From: Oegoconia quadripuncta
Lineage: Eukaryota > Arthropoda > Insecta > Lepidoptera > Autostichidae
DNA: 64,000 nucleotides
NCBI GenBank assembly: GCA_949316235.1
Contig: OX438759.1
Span: 16,919,618 to 16,983,617, forward strand
Direction: 5' to 3'
The position numbers and the translations under genes are program-made. Within the stretch, counting starts at the first letter, position 1. The number at the start of each line of letters is the position of its first letter. Positions 1 through 9,316 of the stretch are shown here, piece after piece. The notes below the pieces were generated by a model, which saw only the letters and a list, made by a program, of their open reading frames with translations, was not told where the DNA came from and ran no database searches.

Positions 1-328
1 TCAATATTTAAGTAATCACTAGTTTTTAAAAAAAATTATCCAATCGATTCTTGAACGAATTCACTGATTGGGCGGACACAACCTCTTCCGGCAGCTTATT
101 CCAGGCCTGAACAACACGGTTGCTCAGAAAGTGATTGGCGACATTGATGTCAGCGTGAGTGCGGCTTATTCGCAGAGCGTGTTCTCGTAACGGTCGTATG
201 CCTTTCATCCTGAATATGTTATGCAAGTGAGGCAGGTTGTATTTATACGTGAATTTACCTACTGAATCACCTATTATCTTGCTCCACGTGGCTTGACAGC
301 TGGACGTTTGATGACTCCTTAACGCCAC
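1..328 (-). mobile_element. LINE 3' end, CR1/Jockey-like reverse transcriptase C-terminus
   Basis: A 100-codon open frame on the minus strand (328 down to 26) ends in the pattern VVQAWNKLPEEVVSAQSVN followed by SFKNRLDNFF. This is the usual last segment of CR1/Jockey-group non-LTR reverse transcriptases, where a W-N-x-L-P block precedes a short basic tail. Only this C-terminal piece is present; the catalytic motifs are missing, so it is a 5'-truncated dead copy. The remaining bases to position 1 would be its 3'UTR. A related but more decayed end lies at 61548-61665 on the plus strand. The clade is inferred from motif style only. Confidence 0.7.
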
Positions 329-341
329 TCCCTAACATGTC

Positions 342-434
342 AAATGCCCTACCATCAACCAAACCGAGTACTAAACATGTACCCCGCCGGGGAACGAACA
401 TATTGTTGCTCACATTGAGTCACGGAGGCGGTTA
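342..434 (-). mobile_element. SINE-1 head fragment
   Basis: Reads CCGCCTCCGTGACTCAATGTG on the minus strand (first 19 bases like the SINE-1 head) and continues to the GGTTGATGGTAGGGCATTT block. About 20 bases around the B box are deleted compared with the copy at 8599, so the internal promoter is broken. Confidence 0.75.
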
Positions 435-1126
435 AAGAGGCGAAGGCGTTTCGAAGATATATAGCTTTTAATACAGTATCTTGGTGAATTTGGATCTGAG
501 GGTGAAGTGTGAGTTTTGGACGATACATTGGCATGTCTATCTCCTTCACACTATTGCGAGTGCAATAGTGACAAACAATGTCTATTCATATTGAAATCTC
601 GAAGCGTGAGAATCACTAGTCTCGATTTTACTACCACCTTCACGTTTACGTGACGATTTGTATGAAGAGATGTGCAGCGCCTCTAGCAGACAGTTAGCAA
701 ATAAATTTTTTTATAGGTACTTTTCACGTAACGCTAACGCGATAGTAAAGTTATTCGAGCGATGCAAATCTCGTGCTTCGCACACATGCCATAGTCTGTC
801 GGGGCTTTTCCGAGTAAATTTATTTTATATTAATATAGTTTTCTCGGGGTTATCTAAATTTTTAATTTATTATTAGATATCATTGTTAAATATTATAAAA
901 GACAAACATGTTTTTATATCGGAAAAATTAATATTTATTAATTTTATAGAACTTTATATAAATATTCTGGTATGCTTTTTTATTATCAGCTGTTTTCAGT
1001 TGCCTACAAACTTTTACTCTCGGCGAAATACGGAGTGATTCAAAGCTACGGAACTCCCAATTTATGGGGGTGAGACTCTTACTGGGCCGATTTATTTTCA
1101 ATTATTTCAAAGAGTTTTTTAATAGT
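435..1126. other. unassigned AT-rich interval
   Basis: No recognisable gene or repeat. Short open frames here have no protein-like motif. Confidence 0.4.
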
Positions 1127-1302
1127 CACCAATTGGTGTAGTGGATAGTGACCCTATCAGCGAAACCAACGGTTGCGGGTTCGAATCCCGTGAGGGGTAA
1201 ATGTCTGTGTGATGAACACGAACATTTATTCCCGAGTCTTGAATGTTTATGTAAATATTTAGTGATTGGTGGAAGTGTCCGAAATATTTATTTTTTTATT
1301 TT
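1127..1302 (+). mobile_element. SINE-2, internally deleted
   Basis: tRNA-like head with A box TGGTGTAGTGGATAGTGA and B box GGGTTCGAATCCCG, then the family body. The stretch between GTAAATATTTA and GATTGGTGGAAGTG is shortened by roughly 45 bases relative to the copy at 21791. It ends in an AT-rich tail. It is a retroposed tRNA-derived element, not a tRNA gene, because no acceptor stem closes. Confidence 0.8.
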
Positions 1303-1459
1303 TATTTTTAATGGTACAGCTTGGTGCCAATACAATGTCACCAAGTTCATTGTGTAATTATACTTATGGTAGATATAATTATCATCAATGTTTTTACTTA
1401 TGTACTTTTACATTTTTTACAATATTTATGGCTTGATTACAATGGTTCTATGTACAAAA

Positions 1460-1543
1460 TCCTTTGTCAAATCAACTACCTGCTTGGGTCTGAGTTGGTA
1501 CTCTCCAACTCAGACCCAAGCAGGTAGTTGATTTGACAAAGGA
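1460..1543. repeat. perfect 39-bp inverted repeat with 6-nt loop
   Basis: Positions 1460-1498 and 1505-1543 are exact reverse complements, separated by TACTCT. The left arm starts TCCTTTGTCAAATC and ends CTGAGTTGG. No mismatch is seen across 39 bases, so the event is recent or is an assembly or library artefact. The right arm runs straight into the GC-richer open frame at 1532. Confidence 0.9.
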
Positions 1544-1756
1544 CGTTCCGCTCCTGAAGGTCCGTGTAGTTCACCCATCGTTGGCGAAAATGCGGAAAAT
1601 GTTATTCTTCGTAGTACGCCCGTAATAGCGGTTTTTAAAGTACCAGGAGAACTGAAGCTAATAAGAGGCTGGACGGCGACCGCCGGTGACGCACTGCGCA
1701 ACGGCACCAAAACAGCCGCCCTGGTAACGGTGACTGGAACCACAGACTTATAAATA
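1532..1756 (+). CDS. unidentified 74-codon open frame, GC-rich
   Basis: Plus-strand frame without a clear ATG, opening just after a TGA and closing with TAA at 1754-1756. Its translation contains GENAENVILRSTPVIAVFKV and then GWTATAGDALRNGTKTAALV. Composition is distinctly GC-richer than the flanks and third positions look coding-like, as in an exon or a retroelement ORF fragment. I do not recognise the family. An overlapping minus frame of 88 codons also exists (1776-1510) and could be the real one. It lies directly beside the perfect hairpin and just upstream of a SINE-1 tail. No splice site pair is convincing. Treat it as an orphan coding-like island. Confidence 0.25.
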
Positions 1757-1855
1757 TGTGGTAGCAGACCAAACAATAATAATTATGCCTATGCAAAAAA
1801 AAATATGAAATGATATAGTTTTTGTATATAATTTCATATATATATTTTTTCTTTT

Positions 1856-1986
1856 TGTCAGAGATAAGATAGCCAGTCCCCCAAATGTTTTGGGGTTCCC
1901 GGGTCAGTACGCTTCCACCTTCGACCTCATCTTCACTTAACATCAGGTGTGATTGAAGTCAAGTATGAACCCGTCGTGCATAAAAA
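1856..1986 (+). mobile_element. SINE-1 3' half
   Basis: Begins at GTCAGAGATAAGATAGCCAG and runs through CATCAGGTGTGATTGAAG to a GTGCATAAAAA tail. The tRNA head is missing. It faces the reverse-strand SINE-1 at 2043, so two SINE-1 tails point at each other. Confidence 0.85.
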
Positions 1987-2042
1987 CAATTGGTCAAATA
2001 ATTACGTAACCTAGTAATACATGGCCCGATTTGAATGTCTTA

Positions 2043-2279
2043 TTTTTTTTTTTATGCACAAAGGATTGGTACTTGATCTTAATCACACCTGATGTTAAGT
2101 GAAGATGACGTCGAAGGTGGAAATGTACTGACCCGGAAACCCCAACACATTTGGGGGACTGGCTATCTTATCTCTGACAACCGGAACACAACAATGCTAT
2201 TAACATTGCTGCTTGGCGGCAGATTTAGATAAGATGGTGGTAGCTAGCCAAGCGGACATTTAAATCGCCCTACCACCAA
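2043..2279 (-). mobile_element. SINE-1, head truncated
   Basis: Starts with the poly-T (minus-strand poly-A) and TATGCACAAAGGATTGG, and runs through the CACACCTGATGTTAAGTG block to GCCCTACCACCAA. The tRNA-like promoter region is absent, a typical 5' truncation. Confidence 0.85.
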
Positions 2280-2558
2280 TTTAAAGTTTATTATTAAATA
2301 ATACGATAGCAGTCACTACTCCCGGCAAATTGAAAGTGTCTACCTGATGTGAATACGGTGCACCACACTTTATAGCTTTGGAAACGATTGCCGTAAACAC
2401 TCCGTCTGAAATTCAGATGTATTGATCAGCGATTTGTGTTTAGAAATAAAACTCTACTTCAGTCCGATTGGTTTTGTGTTATAATAGTAGATTATAGCAC
2501 AAAGCGTTTTGAAAGCTCTTAAACATGAGTGCAAATTACAAATCGAACAATTTAGTTC

Positions 2559-2775
2559 CTTTTTTATGCACAACGGGTTAGCACTTGACCTCAATCATGC
2601 CTGATTTTAAGCGTGAAAGCGTACTGACCCGGAAACTACATCTTATTTGGGGAATTGGCTACCTTCTCTCTCAACCGGAACACAACATTGCTGTTTGACG
2701 GCAGATTTAGATAGAAGATGGTGGTAGCTAGCCCAGCGGACATTTAACCAAACCGAGTAATAAACATGTACCCCA
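2559..2775 (-). mobile_element. SINE-1, divergent and head truncated
   Basis: Minus-strand copy from the T-run and TATGCACAACGGGTTAGCAC to ACCGAGTAATAAACATGTAC. A deletion removes the GATGAGGTCGAAGG block. It stops before the B box. Confidence 0.8.
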
Positions 2776-2813
2776 TGTGTATGTATATCATTAGAATCTT
2801 GACGAAGAATTTT

Positions 2814-3094
2814 GACGACCTGTTTCAATATCAAAAGGTCGCGGGTTCAAATCCCGCTAGGGGCATATGTTTGTATGATGAACACGGACATGTGTACCTA
2901 CCCGAGTTATGGATGTTTTTTTTTATAATAAGTATTTATTTACAAAAAAAAAATGTAAATATGTATATTACCAGATGGTTGATATACTACAATCAACCAT
3001 CTGGTATCCACAACACAAGCCTATAGTTGCTAAAAGTGGAACTAGATGGCATTGTGTGCATGCCCCAAGGATATTTATTTACTTAAAAAAAAAA
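2814..3094 (+). mobile_element. SINE-3 copy with an internal inverted segment
   Basis: Damaged A-box region GACCTGTTTCAATATC, then B box GGGTTCAAATCCCG and the family body through CATCTGGTATCCACAACACA. At 2969-2990 the usual GTAGTATATCAACCATCTGG stretch is present as its reverse complement, followed by a second forward piece, which makes a 14-bp-arm hairpin (2970-2983 and 2992-3005). Confidence 0.85.
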
Positions 3095-3747
3095 GAATCG
3101 GTTGATTTGTATCGAATAATTTGAACTCGAAAGTTTGTATTCAATACCGTGAGGGAGAAACCAGTGTATGTACATTTTATTCCGATCATAAAATAACATG
3201 AAAGTTTAAATATTAATAATGGCGACGAACGCAAATTACATTTTCCATCCGCCATATTCGACTAACCATTTCGTTTTTATTTCACTGGAGGATAAAATTA
3301 TGAATAAAACAAATTTTAATATAGTGTATAAAGTATCGATATCACTTGGGATTATTCGTTATATTCACAGTAAGGATTCTATTGAAATAAACATTATTCC
3401 CTGCGCGGAATGAGATTTCAACAAAATCACTAGAGAATTCTTGTTATACGACATATCCTTTGTTTCTCTGACGTTGCTTTCTATTATCTACTGGATTGGA
3501 TACAGAGGAATCTGTTGTAAATGGAATTGATAATGAATCCACGTTATAAGTCCTCTATAAATATAAACATTTACCTTATTGCCAGCATTAAAACAACCAG
3601 TGTCACAGTGACCATAAGAACATCCAAACGAGTGTTATATGAATATGATTTATTTGCTATTGAATAATGTACATTACAATTAATGTTATTACAAAGACGT
3701 GCAAATACTGGACAATTTTTAAAGCTTAATTATAATAAATGGCGGCG
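3095..3747. other. unassigned AT-rich interval
   Basis: Nothing recognised. The 64-codon frame at 3219-3413 is AT-driven with no motif. Confidence 0.4.
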
Positions 3748-4044
3748 AAAAGAGGACGCGAGTTCGAATCCCGCTAGGTCCATATGTTTGTATGATGAAT
3801 ATAGAAATGTGGTCCCGAGTTATGGACGTTTTTTTTTTTTTTTTTTTTTTTATTAAAAACTGGTTTCGCGTTTGACTACAATCTCACCTGATGGAAAGTG
3901 ACGATTTTCATTTATATATGTATTTATTTACAAAAAAATGTATTTGTGTAGTTATCAACCATCTGGTATCCATAACACAAGCCTAGATGCTTACTGTGGA
4001 ACTAGAAGGCGCTGCGTGTATGTGTAAAATATATAAAAAATATA
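3748..4044 (+). mobile_element. SINE-3 copy, head truncated, split by a retroposed tail
   Basis: Starts near GCGAGTTCGAATCCCGCTAG (B box) and runs to GGCGCTGCGTGTATG. It is interrupted after GAGTTATGGACG by a minus-strand LINE-beta-type 3' end (3832-3904), then resumes with TTTCATTTATA. Confidence 0.8.
3832..3904 (-). mobile_element. LINE-beta-type 3' tail nested in SINE-3
   Basis: A T-run followed by AACTGGTTTCGCGTTTGAC and ATCTCACCTGATGGAAAGTG. This is the reverse complement of the end of the LINE-beta copy at 10213-10620. It lies in the same target position of SINE-3 as the insertion at 49311. Confidence 0.8.
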
Positions 4045-4773
4045 TATATATAAAAGGTATAAATCTCATGTCATAATATAAATTCACCTCTACTCAGCTA
4101 AATTACTATGGCATGCAAGCGTCTCAGATAACTTAACCTGTACATGTACTGTATTTATCTTTTTCTCTTTTATGATATATTAAATTCCTTTATTTTTCAC
4201 TTATGTATCTACTATATTATTATCATCGTTATACACAGTTCTATTATACACATATTTGGATACATAAGTTTAGTTTAAATGTATTGTCTTTCAATAGTTC
4301 ACTGACCTAATTTCGTAATTTGAGCTTAATTGTAATCCGTGGATAACTGTAATTGGCTTTCTAGTTTGTAATACCTTGTTTGAAATATCATCTATGTTGT
4401 AAGCTGTTGTTATCCCTAAGAAAAAAAAAAAAATTTAAATGCAACAAACATTTATATATTCTTTTCATCATCAGTTTCATTGGTAGAAGTTTTAGATCGT
4501 CGGGAATTTTGTTATATATTTTTATACACATGTTATAGAGCGTTGTCTTTGGACATTTTCTAAAGCAAGTCTATCACGCGCGGTTTTGAACAACTCTGAA
4601 TTTTTTTTCACAAATTTCCATATTTCAACTAATTTTGTTTATTTATTGAATGTTGTACTAAATTTAATTATGAATCTCTTTTGGTTTTCAAACTTCCGCG
4701 CAAAGGGGTCTACTCATCAAATAGCCACTTTCACATTACTCAATTCGTGGTATATTTATGAATTTCAGAGGTT
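4045..4773. other. unassigned AT-rich interval
   Basis: An A-run at about 4422-4434 follows TTGTTATCCCTAAG and may mark an old retroposon 3' end, but no family is recognised. Otherwise nothing is visible. Confidence 0.35.
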
Positions 4774-5132
4774 TTGTGCATTCTGAATTTAGAATAATGG
4801 CAGAATATTGTGCAGCAAATGTCAGTGATGGTGAACAATTGAAGGGAATAATTATAGTGCGTGACGAAGCTTTCGGGCCCAGAAAAAGCCTCCAAAATCT
4901 TTCGTAATGCAATCTGGAGCACACTGGCGGACAGGTGGGATTCCGTGATGCTGATTGTGCCGCAGCAGTCGTATGGTGCCTTCTGTTCACAGTGTTTATA
5001 GAATTAAGTTACTAACTTACTACTATTTATTTTAAGTTACTAACCAAAATATGGGTCTAATTGAATTAAATGATTTTTATTTATTATTTATTCTGCCACT
5101 TTACTGAAGAATCACTGGACCGTGACTAGAGT
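4774..5132. repeat. unidentified dispersed repeat, copy 1
   Basis: Shares GGCAGAATATTGTGCAGCAA (4799 on) and CTTTACTGAAGAATCACTGG plus ACCGTGACTAGA (from about 5098) with the segment at 12171-12364. About 170 bases in this copy (roughly 4917-5089) are absent in the other. No inverted ends or tail were seen, so the class is unknown. Confidence 0.65.
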
Positions 5133-5890
5133 AGAAATATGAATTTAAAAAGAACACTATCAAGCACGCGCGTTTCTCCACCGCAGCGCTGTAATTTTGA
5201 AAAAAGAACAATAGATTATATACTCGGCTAAGCCTTGTGTGATTAGCCCACATTCGTGTTTTACCCCTCATTATACTCGTACTAGACAACAGTTGCATAA
5301 ATAACTATTTGCTATGGTTGTCAAGGATCTAAGGAACCGGCTACGCCCGTATGAATTTTATTCTTTGTGAAAAAAGTAGCCTATAACCTTCGCAAGCTCT
5401 TCAGTTGTCTTTGTGTAAAAAAATTAAGAAAAATAGTTTAGGAAGTTTTTTTGTGCATACTACAAACCGCTTAGTTTGCAACATAGTTACATCTAATGGA
5501 AAAAATAAATCGTTTACATTCAGAATGACGAATTGCCAAAATGTCCAAAATCGAAAATGTTCAATTACCACCTATAATTAATAGGTTATTTTGTAGGCAT
5601 AATAACGTATACTCAACTATGCTAGTTAACCGATTTCAAAAAAGGAAGGGTTTCTTAATTAAACTGCATTTTTACAAGCTTTTATTTAGTTTGCAATGCT
5701 CGTAAATAAGTATATAAATAGGTTGTCCGTTTCAATATTTTGCAGATCATTTATCAACCACTCGCTTTTTTTTCCACATGCATGCTAGTATCTGATTGAG
5801 CTGAAATAGCATACTCGCATATATGTAAGTTCAGCGACAGTGCAATATTATGTTACAATCGAGCCGATCTGATGATGGAGCCGGGAGGTA
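5133..5890. other. unassigned interval
   Basis: No gene or known repeat recognised. Confidence 0.35.
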
Positions 5891-5946
5891 GTCAAAGTCA
5901 AAATATTTTATTTCATATGATAATATTATCACTTGAAAACGTCACA
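5891..5946 (-). mobile_element. LINE-alpha 3' tip
   Basis: AGTCAAAGTCAAAATATTTT then TTATCACTTGAAAACGTCAC is the reverse complement of the last bases of the LINE-alpha copy at 23076-23648. Confidence 0.75.
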
Positions 5947-5958
5947 AATTAAGCTTAA

Positions 5959-6573
5959 TATTAGGTCTTTACCTATGAAATTGGCGTTTTGTATGAAGAA
6001 TTTCATTAAGACTGTTTTGCTCCATTCAAACATTTTTGATTTTTTTTGGGAACGGTAAATCCAAGTTTAACTAAACTTTGTGTGTACTATCGGATAACTT
6101 TAAGTTAAGTATTGGCAGCGTAAATTTTCAAAAGTAACCGCTTTATAAAAGTTTCAGCGAATCTAAGAAATGATTATGGGAAGCACATGAAAAGAGATCT
6201 GTTAAATTTTTTTTTATTATGTGATTTAGCCTAGAAATTAAAAAATATTTCATGTGAAACCTTGAAATAATATTCCATTTTCCAAATAAAAAACAAATTT
6301 TCCAAATAAAAAAAAAATTTTTTAAGTAACCGCTTTATAAAAGTTTCTGCGAATCTAAGAAATGATTATGGGAAGCACATGAAAAGAGATCTGTTCAAAT
6401 TTTTTTTATTATGTGATTTAGTCCAGAAATTAGAAAATATTTCATGTGAAACCTTGAAATAATATTCCAATTTCCAAATAAAAAAAAAATTTGGATATAG
6501 CTTTGACAGTCGCAGGAATTGATATGATTAAAGCAGAAAAAAAACTCCAATTTCATAGGTAAAGACCCAATAT
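5959..6573 (+). mobile_element. MITE-T with internal 192-bp duplication
   Basis: Begins TATTAGGTCTTTACCTATG and AAATTGGCG and ends with the inverted TCCAATTTCATAGG-TAAAGACCCAATA, giving about 26-bp terminal inverted repeats flanked by TA. This suits a non-autonomous Tc1/mariner-type element. The block starting TAACCGCTTTATAAAAG occurs twice, at 6135 and 6327, so this copy is about 190 bases longer than the others. No transposase frame is visible. Confidence 0.85.
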
Positions 6574-6718
6574 TAATGTGACTGGAACTCCCTGATGGCA
6601 AATGGCAAAATAATCTAATTTGGGCTAGTTTGTTTTGTTGCCATGAGTAGTACTTTCCATTACACATGATGACGAGGATCTGAAGATGGCGTCGGAATAC
6701 TCGCCCTTGTACTAGAAT

Positions 6719-6991
6719 ACGACCTGTTTGGTGTAGTGGTTAGCAACTCTGGCCACTATACCAAAAGGTTGCGGGTTCGAATCCCGATGGAGGCATATAT
6801 TTGTGTGATGAATACGGACATGTGTACTCGAGTTATGGATGTTTTCATTTATAATAAGTATTTATTTACAAAAAAAATATGTATTTATGTAGTATATCAA
6901 TCAACCATCTGGTATCCACAACACAAGCTTATAGTTGCTTAGTCTGGAATTAGATGGCGCTGTGTGTATGTCTAAGGATATGAAAAAAAAA
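6719..6991 (+). mobile_element. SINE-3, near full length
   Basis: Head GACCTGTTTGGTGTAGTGG carries the A box, GGGTTCGAATCCCG is the B box, and the body includes CAACCATCTGGTATCCAC and AGATGGCGCTGTGTGTATG, ending in GGATATGAAAAAAAA. This is the reference copy for the family here. Confidence 0.9.
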
Positions 6992-7000
6992 TAATATGTG

Positions 7001-7140
7001 ATTTATTTATTTATTTATTTTAACACTTTATTGTACACAAACAAAAAAAAATGGACATTAACAAAGATTTAAGAAAAATGTACAAAGGGCGAACTTATCT
7101 CTATAAGAGATCTCTTCCAGCAAACCCGTGAGAGTGATAT
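7001..7140 (-). mobile_element. LINE-gamma 3' end with (TTTA)n tail
   Basis: (ATTT)n, then AACACTTTATTGTACACAAA, then TGTACAAAGGGCGAACTTAT and GAGATCTCTTCCAGCAAAC. The reverse complement reads as a LINE 3'UTR with CTGGAAGAGATC and a polyadenylation-like AATAAAGTGTT before a simple-repeat tail. Confidence 0.65.
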
Positions 7141-7478
7141 TCATGATGGAGCATTAAAAGCTAGTTTTTAAAACTATTTCTTATGTTCTTACTACTACTA
7201 CTTCTACTTCCCTATTCGTATCTTACAGACTACTTACATATTATGTAGATACCTATGTCAGGTTTCAACAAAGCACCGAACTCACTACCCTACATATTAA
7301 ATCCCTAACGAAATGCGCGGGCACGATTTTTATCAACTACATAGCGATGTATCTTGCCTGAAAACCATTTTATCTTGACCTCAACCCACAGAGGCTTCAT
7401 GTGCCAAAGCTACCCATAAAGTATGGTTTAAAATGCGTATGTTACAACGTAAAAAACTCGCTTATACTAGACAGATTT
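7141..7478. other. unassigned interval
   Basis: Nothing recognised. The sequence may continue an older LINE 3'UTR. Confidence 0.35.
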
Positions 7479-7796
7479 TTTTTATGCATACCGCGTTTAG
7501 CACTTGACCTCAATCACACCTGATCTTAAGTGAAGATGGACCGAAGGTGGAAGCGTACTGATTGGAAACGCCATCCTATTTGAAGGCTGGCTATCTTACC
7601 TCTGACAACCGGAACACAACAATGCTATTAACATTGCTGTTTGGCGGCAGACTTAGATAAGATGGTGGTAGCTAGCCAGGCTGACGTTTTAAAATGTCCT
7701 ACCACCAAAGAAACCGCTTAGCATTTACCCCTCTGGAGATCGAACTTGCGACCTAAGATGCGTAAAGCTGTGTTATTTTCATTGAGCCACGCGGTT
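7479..7796 (-). mobile_element. SINE-1, full span, divergent
   Basis: T-run, TATGCATACCGCGTTTAGCA, CACACCTGATCTTAAGTG, the TTGCTGTTTGGCGGCAGAC block, a degraded B box GAGATCGAACTTGCGACC and the head TTGAGCCACGCGGTTAA. The many point changes mark it as older than the 8599 copy. Confidence 0.85.
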
Positions 7797-7896
7797 AATT
7801 GGTTGGTTTTGTAGTGATGTTACCTTGCTTTGATACCAACGTGTTCTATTCCCACTAAGGGTAAAAGTTTGTGTGTTCTCGAGTTTATCCAATCCA

Positions 7897-8322
7897 ATTA
7901 ATATTGGGCCTTTACCTATGAAATTGGAGTTATTTTTTCTTCGTTAATCATATGAATTCCTGCGACTTTCAAAGCTATATTCAAATTTGTTTTTTATTTG
8001 GAAAATGGAATATTATTTCAAGGTTTCACATGAAATATTTTTTAATTTCTGGGCTACACATAATAAAAAAAAAATTGAACAGAGCTCTTTTCATGTGTTT
8101 CCCATAATCATTTCTTAGATTCGCTGAAACTTTTATGAAGAGGTTACTTAAAAAATTAACGCTGCCTATACTTAACTTAATGTTATCCGATCATACACAC
8201 AAGATTTAGCTAAATTTGGATTCGCGGTTACAAAAAATAAAACAAAAATGTTTATATGGAGAAAACAGTCTTAATGAAATTCTTCATACAAAACGCCAAT
8301 TTTATAGGTAAGGACCTAATAT
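7897..8322 (-). mobile_element. MITE-T, complete
   Basis: Ends are TTTACCTATGAAATTGGAG and CGCCAATTTTATAGGTAAGG with ACCTAATA. About 425 bases, with no internal duplication. Its right end abuts, and seems inserted at a TA within, the 5' end of the Helitron-like piece at 8318. Confidence 0.85.
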
Positions 8323-8440
8323 TATAAAATGTGAAAGTTTGTGTGTGCTTGTATATATGTACGTTTGTTACCACTTCACGCCTTGGACGGATTTGGATGA
8401 AATTTGGTTGGTAGATAGATTAGGCCCTGGATTAGCGAAG
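8318..8440 (+). mobile_element. Helitron-like 5' end fragment
   Basis: AATATTATAAAATGTGAAAG followed by GTTTGTTACC and GGATTTGGATGAAATTTGG matches the 5' half of the short Helitron-like element at 41747-41963. The 3' end is missing. Confidence 0.65.
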
Positions 8441-8598
8441 TATTTTTTTTGCTAAACCACATACACACACGCACACGCAACAGGTACTTACTAACTTATA
8501 AATTAGAATATTCAGATGTAACTACCTTTTTTTTGGATAACATAACATTTAATAGTCACTCCAAGAACCTATACTATAATTTATTACTAACATTACTT

Positions 8599-8940
8599 AC
8601 CGCCTCCGTGGCTCAATGTAAACAACATTGGGCTTACGTTTCGGAGGTCGCGGGTTCGATCCCCAGCGGGGTACATGTTTAAGTACTCGGTTTGGTTGGT
8701 GGTAGGGCATTTTAAATGTCCGCCTGGCTAGCTACCACCATCTTATCTAAATCTGCCGCCAAGCAGCAATGTTAATAGCATTGTTGTGTTCCGGTTGTCA
8801 GAGATAAGATAGCCAGTCCCCCAAATGTGTTGGGGTTTCCGGGTCAGTACGCTTCCACCTTCGACCTCATCTGCACTTAACATCAGGTGTGATTGAGGTC
8901 AAGTACCAACCCGTTGTGCATAAAAAAAAATAAAAAAAAT
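8599..8940 (+). mobile_element. SINE-1, full length reference copy
   Basis: About 340 bases. The tRNA-like head CCGCCTCCGTGGCTCAATG carries the A box, and CGGGTTCGATCCCCAGCGGG holds the B box, together an RNA polymerase III internal promoter. The body runs through GGTTGGTGGTAGGGCATTTT and GCCGCCAAGCAGCAATG. The 3' part CACTTAACATCAGGTGTG-ATTGAGGTCAAG ends in GTTGTGCATAAAAAAAA. The CATCAGGTG(A/T)GATTG block is shared with LINE-beta at 10213-10620, the expected sign of a SINE using that LINE's reverse transcriptase. It has no coding capacity. Confidence 0.92.
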
Positions 8941-8954
8941 TAGCTCTGTTATAG

Positions 8955-9316
8955 GAGTATTTATCTCTCACGGTAGTTCATACAAATTATCAACTCCAAA
9001 TTCTTCGAAATGAATAAACCGATTCAAATGAAACTTTATACGCATAAAGCACGTACATAAATCTAAAAAATTAGTTGAGAAAATTTTCGAAACAGAGTGT
9101 TGAAACAAAATTAGCGTGATTTTAAATTTTCCATATTAACAGAAAAAATGCAATAAGTATATTCTTTTAAATTCAATATTTTGAAAATGTTTGCTACAAA
9201 CTTTTTAGACCTATTTATCCTGATTATACGTATAAAGTTTCATTAGAATCGGTCTATTCATTTCGATAAATTTGGACTGGAAACGTTGTATGAACTACCG
9301 TAAGGGATAGATGCTC
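8955..9316. mobile_element. inverted-repeat element with about 90-bp ends
   Basis: The left end (8955 to about 9048) and the reverse complement of the right end (about 9222-9316) align nearly throughout. Shared landmarks are ACGGTAGTTCATACAA, CGAAATGAATA-ACCGATTC and ATGAAACTTTATACG. The left has GAGTATTTATCTCTC where the right has GAGCATCTATCCCTT. The middle is AT-rich and non-coding. The form suits a non-autonomous DNA transposon or foldback element of about 360 bases. No clear target duplication is seen and I cannot name the superfamily. It directly follows the SINE-1 tail. Confidence 0.75.

Noticed and set aside
1140..1200. tRNA gene-like A and B boxes (also at 6721, 8599, 21791, 29199 and others)
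   Set aside because: The boxes lie in repeated SINE heads with conserved non-tRNA bodies and tails; no closing acceptor stem is visible.
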